In this document: positions 45,545 to 54,784 of the stretch, piece by piece
Numbering within the stretch: the stretch's first letter is position 1
How the letters are laid out: each line of letters opens with the position of its first letter
Source: JBKCUI01 sp052161625
GTDB taxonomy: Bacteria; Planctomycetota; Planctomycetia; Pirellulales; Pirellulaceae
Strand: one strand, 5' to 3'
Length of the DNA: 64,000 bases
Assembly (NCBI GenBank): GCA_052161625.1
Contig: CP197412.1
Notes under the pieces: model-generated
The model's input: only the letters and a program-made list of their open reading frames with translations
Told to the model about the DNA's origin: nothing
Database searches by the model: none
Program-made: the position numbers and the translations under genes

Positions 45545-47058
45545 ACGCCCCATCTTCTTCGGAATCCACCACCCCATCGAATCTTGATGTCGATATCGTT
45601 TCCATTCCGACTCCTCTCGAAATCGCATCGTGGAGAGCTTCCCAACATTGGATTTGGATTCTGCCGGTTGGATGCGCCCTGCTATCTATCGGTTTTTTTT
45701 GGGCTGCATGGATGGAACGTGGCGTAGAAATTGATATCGAGTTCAACGATGGACATGGTATCAAGCCCGAAGATCGCTTGAAACACAAGGGAATTGAGAT
45801 TGGCGTCGTGGAGAAAGTGGAGCTCGACCGGGAGCTTTCCAAAGTGATCGTCAAAGTCCGAGTCGCTGAGCACGCGAAGAATGTAGCCAGAGAAGGGAGT
45901 CGATTTTGGATCGTCCGCCCACAGATTACACCGGGGACCATCGCCGGACTGGAGACAATCCTTGGAGCAAAGTTCTTGGCCATGGAGCCAGGCAGCCCGG
46001 ATGCACCGATCAAGCTTCGCTTCACCGGCCTGGAGAACCCTCCCGCCAACATCCCCCCCACGGGATCGCTTGAGCTGACTTTGGACAGCGCCACCCGGCG
46101 CGGGCTTGCTCCCGGTGCGCCTATTCAGTTCCGAGGCTACCAAATCGGAAAAGTTATCGATCTCGGACTATCTAGCGATGCACGAAGCGTTCAAACGAGA
46201 TGTTGGATCGCACCTGAGTATCGCGATCTCGTTCGAACGGAGTCGAAGTTTTGGAATCGTAGCGGATGGCGTGTGGATGTTGGGCTGACCGGACTGGAGA
46301 TCGATGCCGAAACCATTCCTCAGCTCATCACGGGTGGAATCGAAATGGCTACCCCGGAAGACTCAGGTGATGTTGTCAACACGGGACATCGTTTTCTCTT
46401 GCACGAACGCCCCGAATCCGATTGGCTAAAATGGACCCCATCGATTGGATTTGGTGTTGGCAGGAGCGAGCAGCTCGGACGCGTTCCTCCACCACAGCGC
46501 ATCGCATTGCGGTGGCAGGAACGGAGCTTCGGGTTTCGCACTCAGCAACAACAGGTGGGTTGGTGTTTGCCAATTGACGACCAATCGCTACTCTGTTTCC
46601 GCGAACAAGCCTTTGCACCGAACTCCGCTTTGGCAGGCACTCCCTCGATCGAAGTGGCAGGACAATCTCTTCGAATGGACGTTGATTTCCGAGAGCCCGT
46701 TTCTACTTTGGGCGGCATGGACGATAGTTCGGACCGATTCGATGTGATTCGTCTGCCGCTCAAGAATCCTCTTCCTAAGGAAATTCCGTTGTGGCCAATG
46801 TCTCGCGTGCAGTCTGAAGTCAATTCGGCAAAAACGCAAAACGTCATCGTCATTCAGGATCGCGTACAGGGATCGGTATATATCGATGCGTCACGCTTGT
46901 CTATCGACGGCAATCGGTGGCGTGTGGACTCGTCCATCGGTTTAGGAACCGATCTACATGGATTGCCCGTGATCGAAGCAGAGACCAGTAATCTCATAGG
47001 CCTATTGGTATCCAGCAAGTCGGAAGCATTCGTATCGCTACTTACTTCTCCTCGTTGA
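45541..47058 (+). CDS. pqiB: MCE/MlaD-domain lipid transport protein (PqiB-like)
   Basis: A 505-residue protein anchored by one N-terminal helix (WIWILPVGCALLSIGFFWAAWM), followed by MCE domains: HGIKPEDRLKHKGIEIGVVEKVELD... and GLAPGAPIQFRGYQIGKVIDLGLS..., each starting with the typical strand and G-x-x-V/I motif; the remainder is beta-rich and may be a third, degenerate one. PqiB forms a periplasmic tunnel for lipids between inner and outer membranes. Start ATG 45541 overlaps the pqiA stop (the frame itself is open from 45304). No PqiC gene follows. Confidence 0.88.
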   Translation: MNAPSSSESTTPSNLDVDIVSIPTPLEIASWRASQHWIWILPVGCALLSIGFFWAAWMERGVEIDIEFNDGHGIKPEDRLKHKGIEIGVVEKVELDRELSKVIVKVRVAEHAKNVAREGSRFWIVRPQITPGTIAGLETILGAKFLAMEPGSPDAPIKLRFTGLENPPANIPPTGSLELTLDSATRRGLAPGAPIQFRGYQIGKVIDLGLSSDARSVQTRCWIAPEYRDLVRTESKFWNRSGWRVDVGLTGLEIDAETIPQLITGGIEMATPEDSGDVVNTGHRFLLHERPESDWLKWTPSIGFGVGRSEQLGRVPPPQRIALRWQERSFGFRTQQQQVGWCLPIDDQSLLCFREQAFAPNSALAGTPSIEVAGQSLRMDVDFREPVSTLGGMDDSSDRFDVIRLPLKNPLPKEIPLWPMSRVQSEVNSAKTQNVIVIQDRVQGSVYIDASRLSIDGNRWRVDSSIGLGTDLHGLPVIEAETSNLIGLLVSSKSEAFVSLLTSPR

Positions 47059-47107
47059 GACTTTTTCGCATCGCGGTTATTTCATCCGCAGGAAGGCTCG
47101 CCAAACG

Positions 47108-48553
47108 ATGTCATACCAAGAACGGATCAGCCCCGTAGATGGTTCGGTCACTTGGAGAGGGTCTTTTGCCTCGCCTCAGCAAGTCGCATCGTCGATCGAT
47201 CGCAGCCTCATCGCGAAGGATTCGTGGAAACGCGTCACTTTGGAAACCCGCGAAGGGGTATGCAAACGGTTTGCCGAGCGGCTACGCCACCATGCAGGCG
47301 CCATAGCTACCACGATTTCGATGGAGATGGGGAAACCCTATTGGGAGGCTCATTCGGAAGTAGTGGCCGCAGCGAGCAAAGTGGAGCACACCCTCGATGC
47401 ACTGCGAAACCGACGTTCGATGTGGTCCGATGAGCAAGTCACGTCAGAAAGCGTGATACGTTTTCGACCTATCGGATTGATCGCTGTGCTGGGTCCTTTT
47501 AATCTTCCCCTACACTTGCCGGGTGCGCACATCGTACCTGCACTGTTAATGGGGAATGGTGTCCTCTTCAAGCCGAGCGAAAAGGCTCCAGCAGTAGGGG
47601 ATTGGATCCAAAGGGTATGGGAAGAAGCAGGATTACCCACAGGAGTACTCCATACCCTCCATGGCGGAGCGGAGGTTGCTCGACAAATCGTGAACTCGAC
47701 GAGCGTAGACGGTGTTTGCTTCACGGGCTCCTATCGTGTTGGAGCGGAGTTGCACCGCATGCTTGCGGGGCGACCGGAATGTTTGCTTGCTCTCGAAATG
47801 GGTGGTAATAATCCATTGATCATCGACCGCGTGTCGGATCTCGACGCAGCATTGCATGTACTCATCGCCTCCTGTTTCATCACGAGTGGACAGCGATGTA
47901 CCTGCGCTCGGCGCGTGATCGTTCTCGAGAGCGCACTCAACCGCGAGTTGATACGTCGCTTTGTCGAATCTATCCCACGAATACGCGTCGGACTCCCCTT
48001 CGAAACTCCAGGGCCTTTTATGGGGCCATTAGTGGGCGAGGATGCAGTACAGTCCGTCCTCAGCGGCGAAGAGCGATTCGCGGCAAGAGGCGCCATCCCT
48101 CTCATTCGTTGTCAAACCTTCCTGTCTCACCCCAATCTGATCCGACCGGGATTGTGGGAGCGTTCCGGGGAAGAAATGGAGGATGACGAGGTTTTTGGGC
48201 CTTTGGCAACCATTGAGTATGTAGAGGATTTGGACGATGCCATTGCATCGGCCAATCGAACGCGCTACGGATTGTCCGCAGGGCTGATAAGCGATTCACG
48301 CGAACATTTTGATCAATTCGTCAACGAAGTTCGCGCGGGAATTCTCAATTGGAATAGTCCGACAACGGGTGCCACTGGCAAGCTTCCCTTCGGTGGACTC
48401 GGTTCCAGTGGTAACCACCGTTCCAGTGGATATTTTGCAATCGACTACTGCAGCGACCCAATAGCATCGGTGCAAGCGCGTGTTTTGCAGCAACCCAATC
48501 CTCTACCTCATGGGCTTGATTCGGTGTTCAGCTCGTTCCGAGATGTCAAATGA
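47108..48553 (+). CDS. astD: Succinylglutamate-semialdehyde dehydrogenase
   Basis: A 481-residue NAD-dependent aldehyde dehydrogenase. The active-site Cys lies in SGQRCTCARRV (about residue 264) and the general base Glu in LALEMGGNN (about residue 236); FNLPLHLPGAHIVPALLMGN is the coenzyme-binding segment. The sequence order and the C terminus (GLGSSGNHRSSGYFAIDYCSDPIAS) match AstD of the arginine succinyltransferase pathway rather than other dehydrogenases. It overlaps astB as ATGA and starts 50 bp after pqiB. Confidence 0.9.
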   Translation: MSYQERISPVDGSVTWRGSFASPQQVASSIDRSLIAKDSWKRVTLETREGVCKRFAERLRHHAGAIATTISMEMGKPYWEAHSEVVAAASKVEHTLDALRNRRSMWSDEQVTSESVIRFRPIGLIAVLGPFNLPLHLPGAHIVPALLMGNGVLFKPSEKAPAVGDWIQRVWEEAGLPTGVLHTLHGGAEVARQIVNSTSVDGVCFTGSYRVGAELHRMLAGRPECLLALEMGGNNPLIIDRVSDLDAALHVLIASCFITSGQRCTCARRVIVLESALNRELIRRFVESIPRIRVGLPFETPGPFMGPLVGEDAVQSVLSGEERFAARGAIPLIRCQTFLSHPNLIRPGLWERSGEEMEDDEVFGPLATIEYVEDLDDAIASANRTRYGLSAGLISDSREHFDQFVNEVRAGILNWNSPTTGATGKLPFGGLGSSGNHRSSGYFAIDYCSDPIASVQARVLQQPNPLPHGLDSVFSSFRDVK

Positions 48554-49899
48554 GAGAATTCAATATCGATGGATTGATTGGACCAACGCATCATTTCGGA
48601 GGTTTGGGGGTCGGCAATGTTGCGAGCGAAACCAATCGCAACAAGATTGCCCATCCAAAGGCTGCCGCTCTTGAAGGTCTTTCCAAGATGCGAAAGCTAC
48701 ACGAGCTTGGGATTCCACAATTCTATCTGCCACCACCCGTTCGACCAAATTGTCGCTGGATGGAGGCCATGGGATTTCGCACCAACGACCCAAGCGATTG
48801 GAGGCACTGCGCCAGCCAGTTCCCATCGCTATTCAGTTCGTCGTTGAGTTCCTCCTTCATGTGGATGGCCAATGCGGCCACCTGCAGTTCCAGCGTCGAT
48901 ACGATAGACGGCTTGGGAAGAATCGTGATCGCGAACCTTGCAGCTAGCTTGCACCGCGGACAGGAGAACCTAGAACGACATGCTCAATTGAGACGCCTTT
49001 TCCAACACGTAAGTACAATCGAGGTGATCGAAGCGCTACCAAGCTTGGTTCCCCTCCGTGACGAAGGAGCAGCAAATGGAATGCGGTTTTGGAATCCCAC
49101 GAATCATCAAGGGATATATGTATTTGCCTTTGGCGAGAGAAATTCAAATACGACGCAAACGGCTACACCAGCAAAAGAATCGGTGCATCCACATATTTAT
49201 CCATCACGCCAGACTTCTCTCGCCTCACAACTCGTGGCAAGGTCACTGAGGATCCGTGATTCGCGATCCTTGTTCGTACAGCAACATCCCAAAGCGATCG
49301 ATGCTGGTGTCTTTCATAACGATGTCATTGCCACGAGTCATGAAGACTTCTTGTTCGTACACGAGAGTGCGTATGTGGATCAATGCAATCAACTGGATCG
49401 CATATCGGAAACCTTTCGCAATCAATGCGGTGGCAAATTAGGCATTTTTGTAGTCACCGAAGAGGAGCTCTCTCTTTCTGAAGCCGTCTCTACCTACTTG
49501 TTCAATTCCCAGATCGTAACGCGATCGGACGGAAGCTGGTGTATGGTTTGCCCAATAGAATGCTTGAACTCACCTGCAGCCGTTCAAGTGTTGAGGCGTG
49601 TCCAGCATCAGGAATCGCGACTCGGCGCGATCGAGTTCGTACCCTTGAAGGAAAGCATGGCCAATGGAGGAGGTCCCGCTTGCCTTCGCCTGAGGGCTTA
49701 CGCGAGCGACGCCGATATCGAACGGATTCCCTTTGGCGCTCGCATTCATGACGACTCCCTTGCCTTCTTAGAGCGGGTCATCACCTCCGAGTATCCCGAT
49801 TCGGTCCATCTCGACGACTTCCTGGACCTTACCATGGTGAACAACGGTATACGGATTTCCGAGGCCATTGCCGACTATTGGCAGGGCGAACGCCCTTGA
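48550..49899 (+). CDS. astB: N-succinylarginine dihydrolase
   Basis: A 449-residue enzyme that converts N2-succinylarginine to N2-succinylornithine, ammonia and CO2 (cytoplasm). The N terminus IGPTHHFGGLGVGNVAS, the catalytic His segment FHNDVIATSHEDFLFVHE, and NGGGPACLRLR with the catalytic Cys near residue 377 are all typical. It is coupled to astD by an ATGA overlap. The remaining pathway genes (astA, astC, astE) are not in this window. Confidence 0.93.
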   Translation: MREFNIDGLIGPTHHFGGLGVGNVASETNRNKIAHPKAAALEGLSKMRKLHELGIPQFYLPPPVRPNCRWMEAMGFRTNDPSDWRHCASQFPSLFSSSLSSSFMWMANAATCSSSVDTIDGLGRIVIANLAASLHRGQENLERHAQLRRLFQHVSTIEVIEALPSLVPLRDEGAANGMRFWNPTNHQGIYVFAFGERNSNTTQTATPAKESVHPHIYPSRQTSLASQLVARSLRIRDSRSLFVQQHPKAIDAGVFHNDVIATSHEDFLFVHESAYVDQCNQLDRISETFRNQCGGKLGIFVVTEEELSLSEAVSTYLFNSQIVTRSDGSWCMVCPIECLNSPAAVQVLRRVQHQESRLGAIEFVPLKESMANGGGPACLRLRAYASDADIERIPFGARIHDDSLAFLERVITSEYPDSVHLDDFLDLTMVNNGIRISEAIADYWQGERP

Positions 49900-50320
49900 T
49901 TGGCCAGTATCGCGCAACAGTTTTGTCTGCCTCTCCTTTTTCAGCGAATTGCCTTCTGCGATGCAATTGATGTAAACATGTCTTGCCTCCGATTCCGATC
50001 ATTTGTTATGGCTTCCTTTCACGCTCGAAGCTTACCGGGGGCACTGATTGTGCTTCTGATTATGCTTCGGTGCAGGCATTGCATGCAGGATGCTTAAAGT
50101 GTCGTTGTAGGTTGTTTGCTCGTTCGCTAGCGAGGTGATCCATTGCTTGATCGTTCGATGATGTAACGCGGGATTTTCTCTCCAGCCCCTGAGCAAGCAA
50201 TAGCGATCTGCACACATGTCTATTGCCTTCTCTCCGCGTTTCTAATCGCGGTTTAGTGATCGCACTCGTTCGTCAGCGAGCCTTTGTTCGCAGAAGGACT
50301 ATCGAGGAGAGAATGCGGTC
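49900..50320. other. Intergenic stretch, no gene recognised
   Basis: About 420 bp between astB and the next gene. Short open frames exist on both strands, but none has a ribosome site or protein-like composition. Only weak hairpins are present (for example CCGCG-TTTCTAAT-CGCGG near 50240). Confidence 0.6.
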
Positions 50321-50860
50321 ATGTTATCTAGTCTTTTTCTTATCTTGTTCGGATTTGTTTCGGCGCGTGATGCAGACCAAGGCTGCTTGAGCGAGCATGT
50401 CGATTTAATTGAGCTCAATCACTTCTACGACCCGCTCGGGCGTCACGTTTACGACCAAGTCATCTTTTACAATCGACATCCGGCAACGGGCCGATTTCAC
50501 GTTCGTGCATGGTGCCTTGTGGAGGATCGCGAATCGTTGAGTCGACGCCCGGTCTACCAAGCTGCGACAGGACTGTACCGAGTGGATTGGCTCGATTCCG
50601 ACCAACAGGTCCTCCGTCGGCTCGAAAGTCGACTGCATCGTGAAAGCTGGAGCCACTTAGACCCAGAACGGATCGACAAAAAGAAATACGACGAACGCTT
50701 GAGATTCGCGCTTGTACAACCACCCAAGCGGCGAAAGCCTATGGAAGAGAGACTGATCAAAGAGTCCGCCGAAGACTCTGTTGCGTCAAACGTTCAGGAG
50801 GAAAGTGGAAAAGCTAACATCCGCTCTCCCCTCTCCAACGTGCTTGCTCAACAGCCCTAA
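50321..50860 (+). CDS. Conserved small secreted protein, hypothetical
   Basis: A 179-residue protein with a short N-terminal hydrophobic signal (LSSLFLILFGFVSA) and a compact domain starting VDLIELNHFYDPLGRHVYDQVIFYNRHPATGRFHVRAWCLV, then TGLYRVDWLDSDQQVLRRLESRLHRESW. I recall similar proteins in many planctomycetes; no function is known. The C-terminal 50 residues are charged and variable in look. GGAG lies upstream at an unusually long distance (about 12 nt). Confidence 0.72.
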   Translation: MLSSLFLILFGFVSARDADQGCLSEHVDLIELNHFYDPLGRHVYDQVIFYNRHPATGRFHVRAWCLVEDRESLSRRPVYQAATGLYRVDWLDSDQQVLRRLESRLHRESWSHLDPERIDKKKYDERLRFALVQPPKRRKPMEERLIKESAEDSVASNVQEESGKANIRSPLSNVLAQQP

Positions 50861-51094
50861 CGAACCAAACGATAGAAAATACCGAAGCGACGTGCCGGTT
50901 TCGTGCCGGTGAAGTCTGTATTGTCGGTTTATGATTGGTTGGTCTACGGACCGAAGACGTAGACAAGGGATGAGCGGTGTGCCCCCAGCGTTTTTTCCTC
51001 GCTCGATCCGATGCCCGCTCGCGTATAGCCCTTTGCACCCGAATACGCGAGTCTTCCCAGTAAGGCCCTATGACGGCCCGCGAGAATGGGGTTA

Positions 51095-51133
51095 GGGACG
51101 GGCACGAGCGACACGCCCGGTTCGTGCCGTCCC
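51095..51133. repeat. Strong hairpin in the tspO downstream region
   Basis: GGGACGGGCACGA (51095-51107) pairs with TCGTGCCGTCCC (51122-51133) with one bulged G: 12 bp of GC-rich stem. A fragment of the same word (CGTGCCGG) occurs twice near 50890-50915. It lies after the tspO stop (minus strand) but has no T-run; it may be a REP-like element. Confidence 0.5.
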
Positions 51134-51159
51134 GCTTTGCTGGACAACCGCCGGAACGA

Positions 51160-51561
51160 TTAGCGTCCCCAGTTCAGGTAGGTAATCGCAAGTTGCAAAA
51201 CGGTAGCGATCGAAACCCATACAAAGTACGGGATTTGGGCAATAGCAATCCAACGGTACCGACTCCAAATGGCCGCCATCATCCAGGGAATCGTCAGCCA
51301 GACCAGAAGGATATCCGCCGAAGCAAGCGGTAGATTTCGCCACCCGAATTGAATGGGGGTAAAAATCAAATTCGCAACCAGGTTCAAGGCGAAAGGAAGA
51401 GCGGTCTTCCATTCAATCTTGCGGCGCAAGGCCTGAACGAACACAAAGCCAAAACTAACAACGATAACCGGATAGAGAATCTGCCAAATTAGTCCGATCG
51501 TCGCAGGTGCAGGTGTCCAGCTCGGCTTATCCAGGGAGTTGTACCACTCGATCCAAGGCAT
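51160..51561 (-). CDS. tspO: TspO/MBR-family membrane protein
   Basis: A 133-residue protein with five helices. The family features are visible: WYNSLDKPSWTPAPATIGLIWQILYPVIVVSFGF at the start, NLVANLIFTPIQFG in the middle and a C-terminal QLAITYLNW. TspO binds porphyrins and other ligands and affects tetrapyrrole balance. It begins 9 bp from the stop of the dockerin protein gene on the same strand. Confidence 0.92.
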   Translation of the reverse strand: MPWIEWYNSLDKPSWTPAPATIGLIWQILYPVIVVSFGFVFVQALRRKIEWKTALPFALNLVANLIFTPIQFGWRNLPLASADILLVWLTIPWMMAAIWSRYRWIAIAQIPYFVWVSIATVLQLAITYLNWGR

Positions 51562-51569
51562 GGGATTTT

Positions 51570-54500
51570 TTAGCTACCCCGCTTCCTGCCCCGAATCTCT
51601 TCGTCCACGAGCATCCAGTCCAATGGAACGGAAGACCCGATAAATCGACTGCTTCCCTCCCCTTCGCCAACCAACGACTGCTGGTCTTCATCATAGACGG
51701 GCACTTCACTTACAGGTGGCTCAGCCGGAGAAGTAACGTCGACATCCTCATCTGCATTCGAATCATCGTTCGGATCGCTCGATGGCGATGTTGTAGCTTC
51801 CCCAGAATTGATCATGTTGATAAGCACAAGGATATCCAGGGGTGAGACGACCCCATCGCCGTCGACATCCATGTGCGGGGTCGGGCCTTCTCCTTCAGGC
51901 CTGATCGTTCCCGGTCCATGTGAATTGATGTAATTCACGATGATCAATGGGTCCAGTGGAGAAACGCTACCATCTCCGTCCACATCCCCTGGGTTGCTGT
52001 CGTTGTGGTAAGGAGTTTGATCGCGATCGATGACCACCCGCACCCCTTTGGATATCTGAGCGCCCGTCAGCGAGGATGTTGCCGAAAGCACCACATCGAC
52101 GTACCCAGGCTCAACCCATTGCAATGCGTGACGCGCCCTCAATCGAAATGCGTTGCGAACCACTTCAAAACGATCATCGCTTACCGAAATGGAATAATCT
52201 TCGTTCCTGTCGGCGTCCCGCACATAAACATAACCGAGAAGGTCACCGGACTTGTTCTCCTCGACGTGATACTCGGAAGCCGCCGACAAGGTGACGGCAG
52301 GGTCGTCCAAGTCCATCACTTGAAAGATCAGTGCTTTGGAGGTCAACCATCCGGACAAACGATCCTTTGCGACAACAGTCATCCCGACGGTTGGCTCCAA
52401 CTCGAAATCCAACTCAACTTGGGATTTGAGCCTGAGCTTGCCTGATTCGACTTCGAATCGAGCGTCGCTCACGCTCCACTCGTATTGCTTGCCTGACTCG
52501 GCATGAAGAACAGACAAATCTCCCAGGGTCGCGCCAGGTGTCCTCTCAGGGACTGAGAAATTGCCCCGAAAGAGGATGCTTGAGGGTGCATCATTTTGAT
52601 CGGATATGCGAAGAGTAAGCCATTTCGACAACCGATCGGCGGAGGAACTGCGAGCGATTGCAGTCACCATAAGAGGAATAAAGGCCTCGGACTCGATATC
52701 CAAACTTCCTTGGATGAAGTACAAGGTGGTGCCAAGTATCGCGAATCGAGGATCGCTTACCAGAAAATCGTATACGTCCCCAAGGTCTGGATCCACGACG
52801 CGTACGGAGCCGACGGATTCTCCTGGCCGGATTTCCGATGAAATACTCTCCTCGAGCAACAGCAAATCGCTTGGAGGATCATTGATCGCATCAATTTCGA
52901 TGCGGACCATCACCTCCTCCGATAACCTCTGACCATCATAGGCTGCCAACCAAAAGCGATCCGACCCTACCGAGTCCTCGTCCGGTTTATACTCCCCACC
53001 TGTCGTGGTGCTCCAAACCATTTCCCCCTTCTCGGGTCCCCTCGTGATCACCCAGTAGACATCGCCGTCCGACACGGAATGCCGCGTTCCATCTAAGGAA
53101 CGCAATTGAGATGCAAATTGTGCCAAGTCGATCGCCAGCGACTCATCTTCCGATACACTCCACTCCCATTCGCCATCGAGTACCCACTCGACACCGGTAT
53201 GCACATCCCGCACACCCATCGCAATAGAAACAAGCTCCTCCTCGAGAACATTCACCGTTGCCGAAGCGCTCTGGAGGATATCCCGATCATATCTCCCCTC
53301 TTTCGAAATCGAGACCAACGATCTACCCGAGGGAGTCATCGAAAGGGATAACGGCGGCACTTCTGACGGCATGTCAAACTGAGCCTCCAATTCCCAATTC
53401 TGGCTATTCCAGATATTCCAAACGTCGCTGGAACCCGCGACGGATGTGTACAGAATGCTTCGATTCGCATCCTCTAACACTGGAAACTGAGAGTTCGACA
53501 ATGCATTCAATGTCGGCATGCCCGAAATGGAGTCCAACACCAACAGCGATCCCGATACTTGTGCGAACAACGTGCGACCATCCGATGAAACGGTCCAATC
53601 CTCGATGGGCTGTGCAAAGGTTCTCTCCGAAACCAACGCAACGCTGCCCTCGACGACCCGATACATCGAAAGCCTTTGCGCCTCTCCCACCTGCTCCAGG
53701 GCAACAAATCCATCACTGCCAGCTGGCTTCAATTCCAACACCGACCCCGAAACCGACAAAGGCATGGGATGCGCTGTCCATTGCAAGCCATCGAGTCGGA
53801 TGTCGGCCAAAGACTTCGAAGCAGACGAAAACCCTATCCATCGATCCCCAAACCGCACCGACCGCTCGATCTCGAAGGCGTCCGTTCCCGGCATAGGACT
53901 CAACGGTTCGACTTCAAACCCGCGAGAACTTCCCCATGCGAATCGATACCATCGTCCTGTTTGTGTATTGCCTGATTCTGCCTCGACCCTTAAGACCCCA
54001 CTCGAACGGACTTCGGTCGAGTCGGTTTCGCTCTCTTCGGCCCAAATCTCCGTGATTTCGCCGTCAAGCTTTATGCGATCCAGTGGGGATTCCGAGGACG
54101 AGGTCCATGCGACCAGCTCCCGTCCAAAGTAACCAACTCCACCTTGGTCATGGCCCCAAACAGGGGTGACGAACGCATCGGAGGGCCAATCCCCCGACGC
54201 AGGAAGAGTTTGCCAAGTCCCAGAGGGAGACGGGAGGACCGGCGACGTCTGATGCGAACCATTCCCCTCACCCAGTAAGGCGACCGCATATTGCCCAGGT
54301 GAAAGGCCTCTAAACGAAGCAATCCCGTCTTCATTCGAAATCGCGACTTGCTCGCGAGGATCATGCACACCGTTTTGGTTCAAATCCAAATAAAGGACTC
54401 GACCTGACTGTCCGGACTCTCCAACCCCATCCAAAAATCGAGATTGGTTGGAATCATGAAACACCAAAACGTCGATGCCGGCGAGCAATCGACGTTCCTC

Positions 54501-54587
54501 GAGCCTATCGAACGATGGTCGCCGATGGGAACTCGGCTTCGAACTTCCTCGAAGCCTATGTGCGCGTACGTTTCCTCGAAAGAGCAT
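51570..54587 (-). CDS. Dockerin-type surface protein with LEERRLL motif
   Basis: 1005 residues. The N terminus has FDRLEERRLLAGIDVLVFHD, a LEPR-XLL-like export motif, followed by an SdrD B-like domain (YLDLNQNGVHDPREQVAISNEDGIASF...LSPGQYAVALL). The middle has WD-like or propeller-like text and, from about 500, cadherin-like domains (AINDPPSDL, SDQNDAPSS, LDDPAVTL). The C terminus carries two calcium-binding dockerin repeats, DVDGDGSVSPLDPLIIVNYIN and DVDGDGVVSPLDILVLINMIN. The last 60 residues are acidic. It is likely an exported wall or matrix protein; tspO follows on the same strand after 9 bp. Confidence 0.88.
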   Translation of the reverse strand: MLFRGNVRAHRLRGSSKPSSHRRPSFDRLEERRLLAGIDVLVFHDSNQSRFLDGVGESGQSGRVLYLDLNQNGVHDPREQVAISNEDGIASFRGLSPGQYAVALLGEGNGSHQTSPVLPSPSGTWQTLPASGDWPSDAFVTPVWGHDQGGVGYFGRELVAWTSSSESPLDRIKLDGEITEIWAEESETDSTEVRSSGVLRVEAESGNTQTGRWYRFAWGSSRGFEVEPLSPMPGTDAFEIERSVRFGDRWIGFSSASKSLADIRLDGLQWTAHPMPLSVSGSVLELKPAGSDGFVALEQVGEAQRLSMYRVVEGSVALVSERTFAQPIEDWTVSSDGRTLFAQVSGSLLVLDSISGMPTLNALSNSQFPVLEDANRSILYTSVAGSSDVWNIWNSQNWELEAQFDMPSEVPPLSLSMTPSGRSLVSISKEGRYDRDILQSASATVNVLEEELVSIAMGVRDVHTGVEWVLDGEWEWSVSEDESLAIDLAQFASQLRSLDGTRHSVSDGDVYWVITRGPEKGEMVWSTTTGGEYKPDEDSVGSDRFWLAAYDGQRLSEEVMVRIEIDAINDPPSDLLLLEESISSEIRPGESVGSVRVVDPDLGDVYDFLVSDPRFAILGTTLYFIQGSLDIESEAFIPLMVTAIARSSSADRLSKWLTLRISDQNDAPSSILFRGNFSVPERTPGATLGDLSVLHAESGKQYEWSVSDARFEVESGKLRLKSQVELDFELEPTVGMTVVAKDRLSGWLTSKALIFQVMDLDDPAVTLSAASEYHVEENKSGDLLGYVYVRDADRNEDYSISVSDDRFEVVRNAFRLRARHALQWVEPGYVDVVLSATSSLTGAQISKGVRVVIDRDQTPYHNDSNPGDVDGDGSVSPLDPLIIVNYINSHGPGTIRPEGEGPTPHMDVDGDGVVSPLDILVLINMINSGEATTSPSSDPNDDSNADEDVDVTSPAEPPVSEVPVYDEDQQSLVGEGEGSSRFIGSSVPLDWMLVDEEIRGRKRGS

Positions 54588-54672
54588 GGACTCTGGTGGC
54601 GTTTTAAATGAGAGGACGGCAAATCGCGTCTAGTCCGGCGAACCTGACGAGTGTGTGTACCTTTAAATGTAT

Positions 54673-54702
54673 CGGATCCTCGCCAACGTACGCAAGGATC
54701 CG
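54673..54702. terminator. Hairpin between AhpD-like and dockerin genes
   Basis: CGGATCCT (54673-54680) pairs with AGGATCCG (54695-54702), a perfect 8-bp stem with extra GC pairs inside. It lies between two genes on the same strand (54785 upstream, 54587 downstream), where it could end the first transcript. There is no T-run. Confidence 0.4.
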
Positions 54703-54784
54703 GATAAATTTAACATGATTCCCAGTCAGAGCCCTCCGCCATATTTCTCCGCCAGAGTTTTCTGTGCGGCGAGCTGCCACGCGA

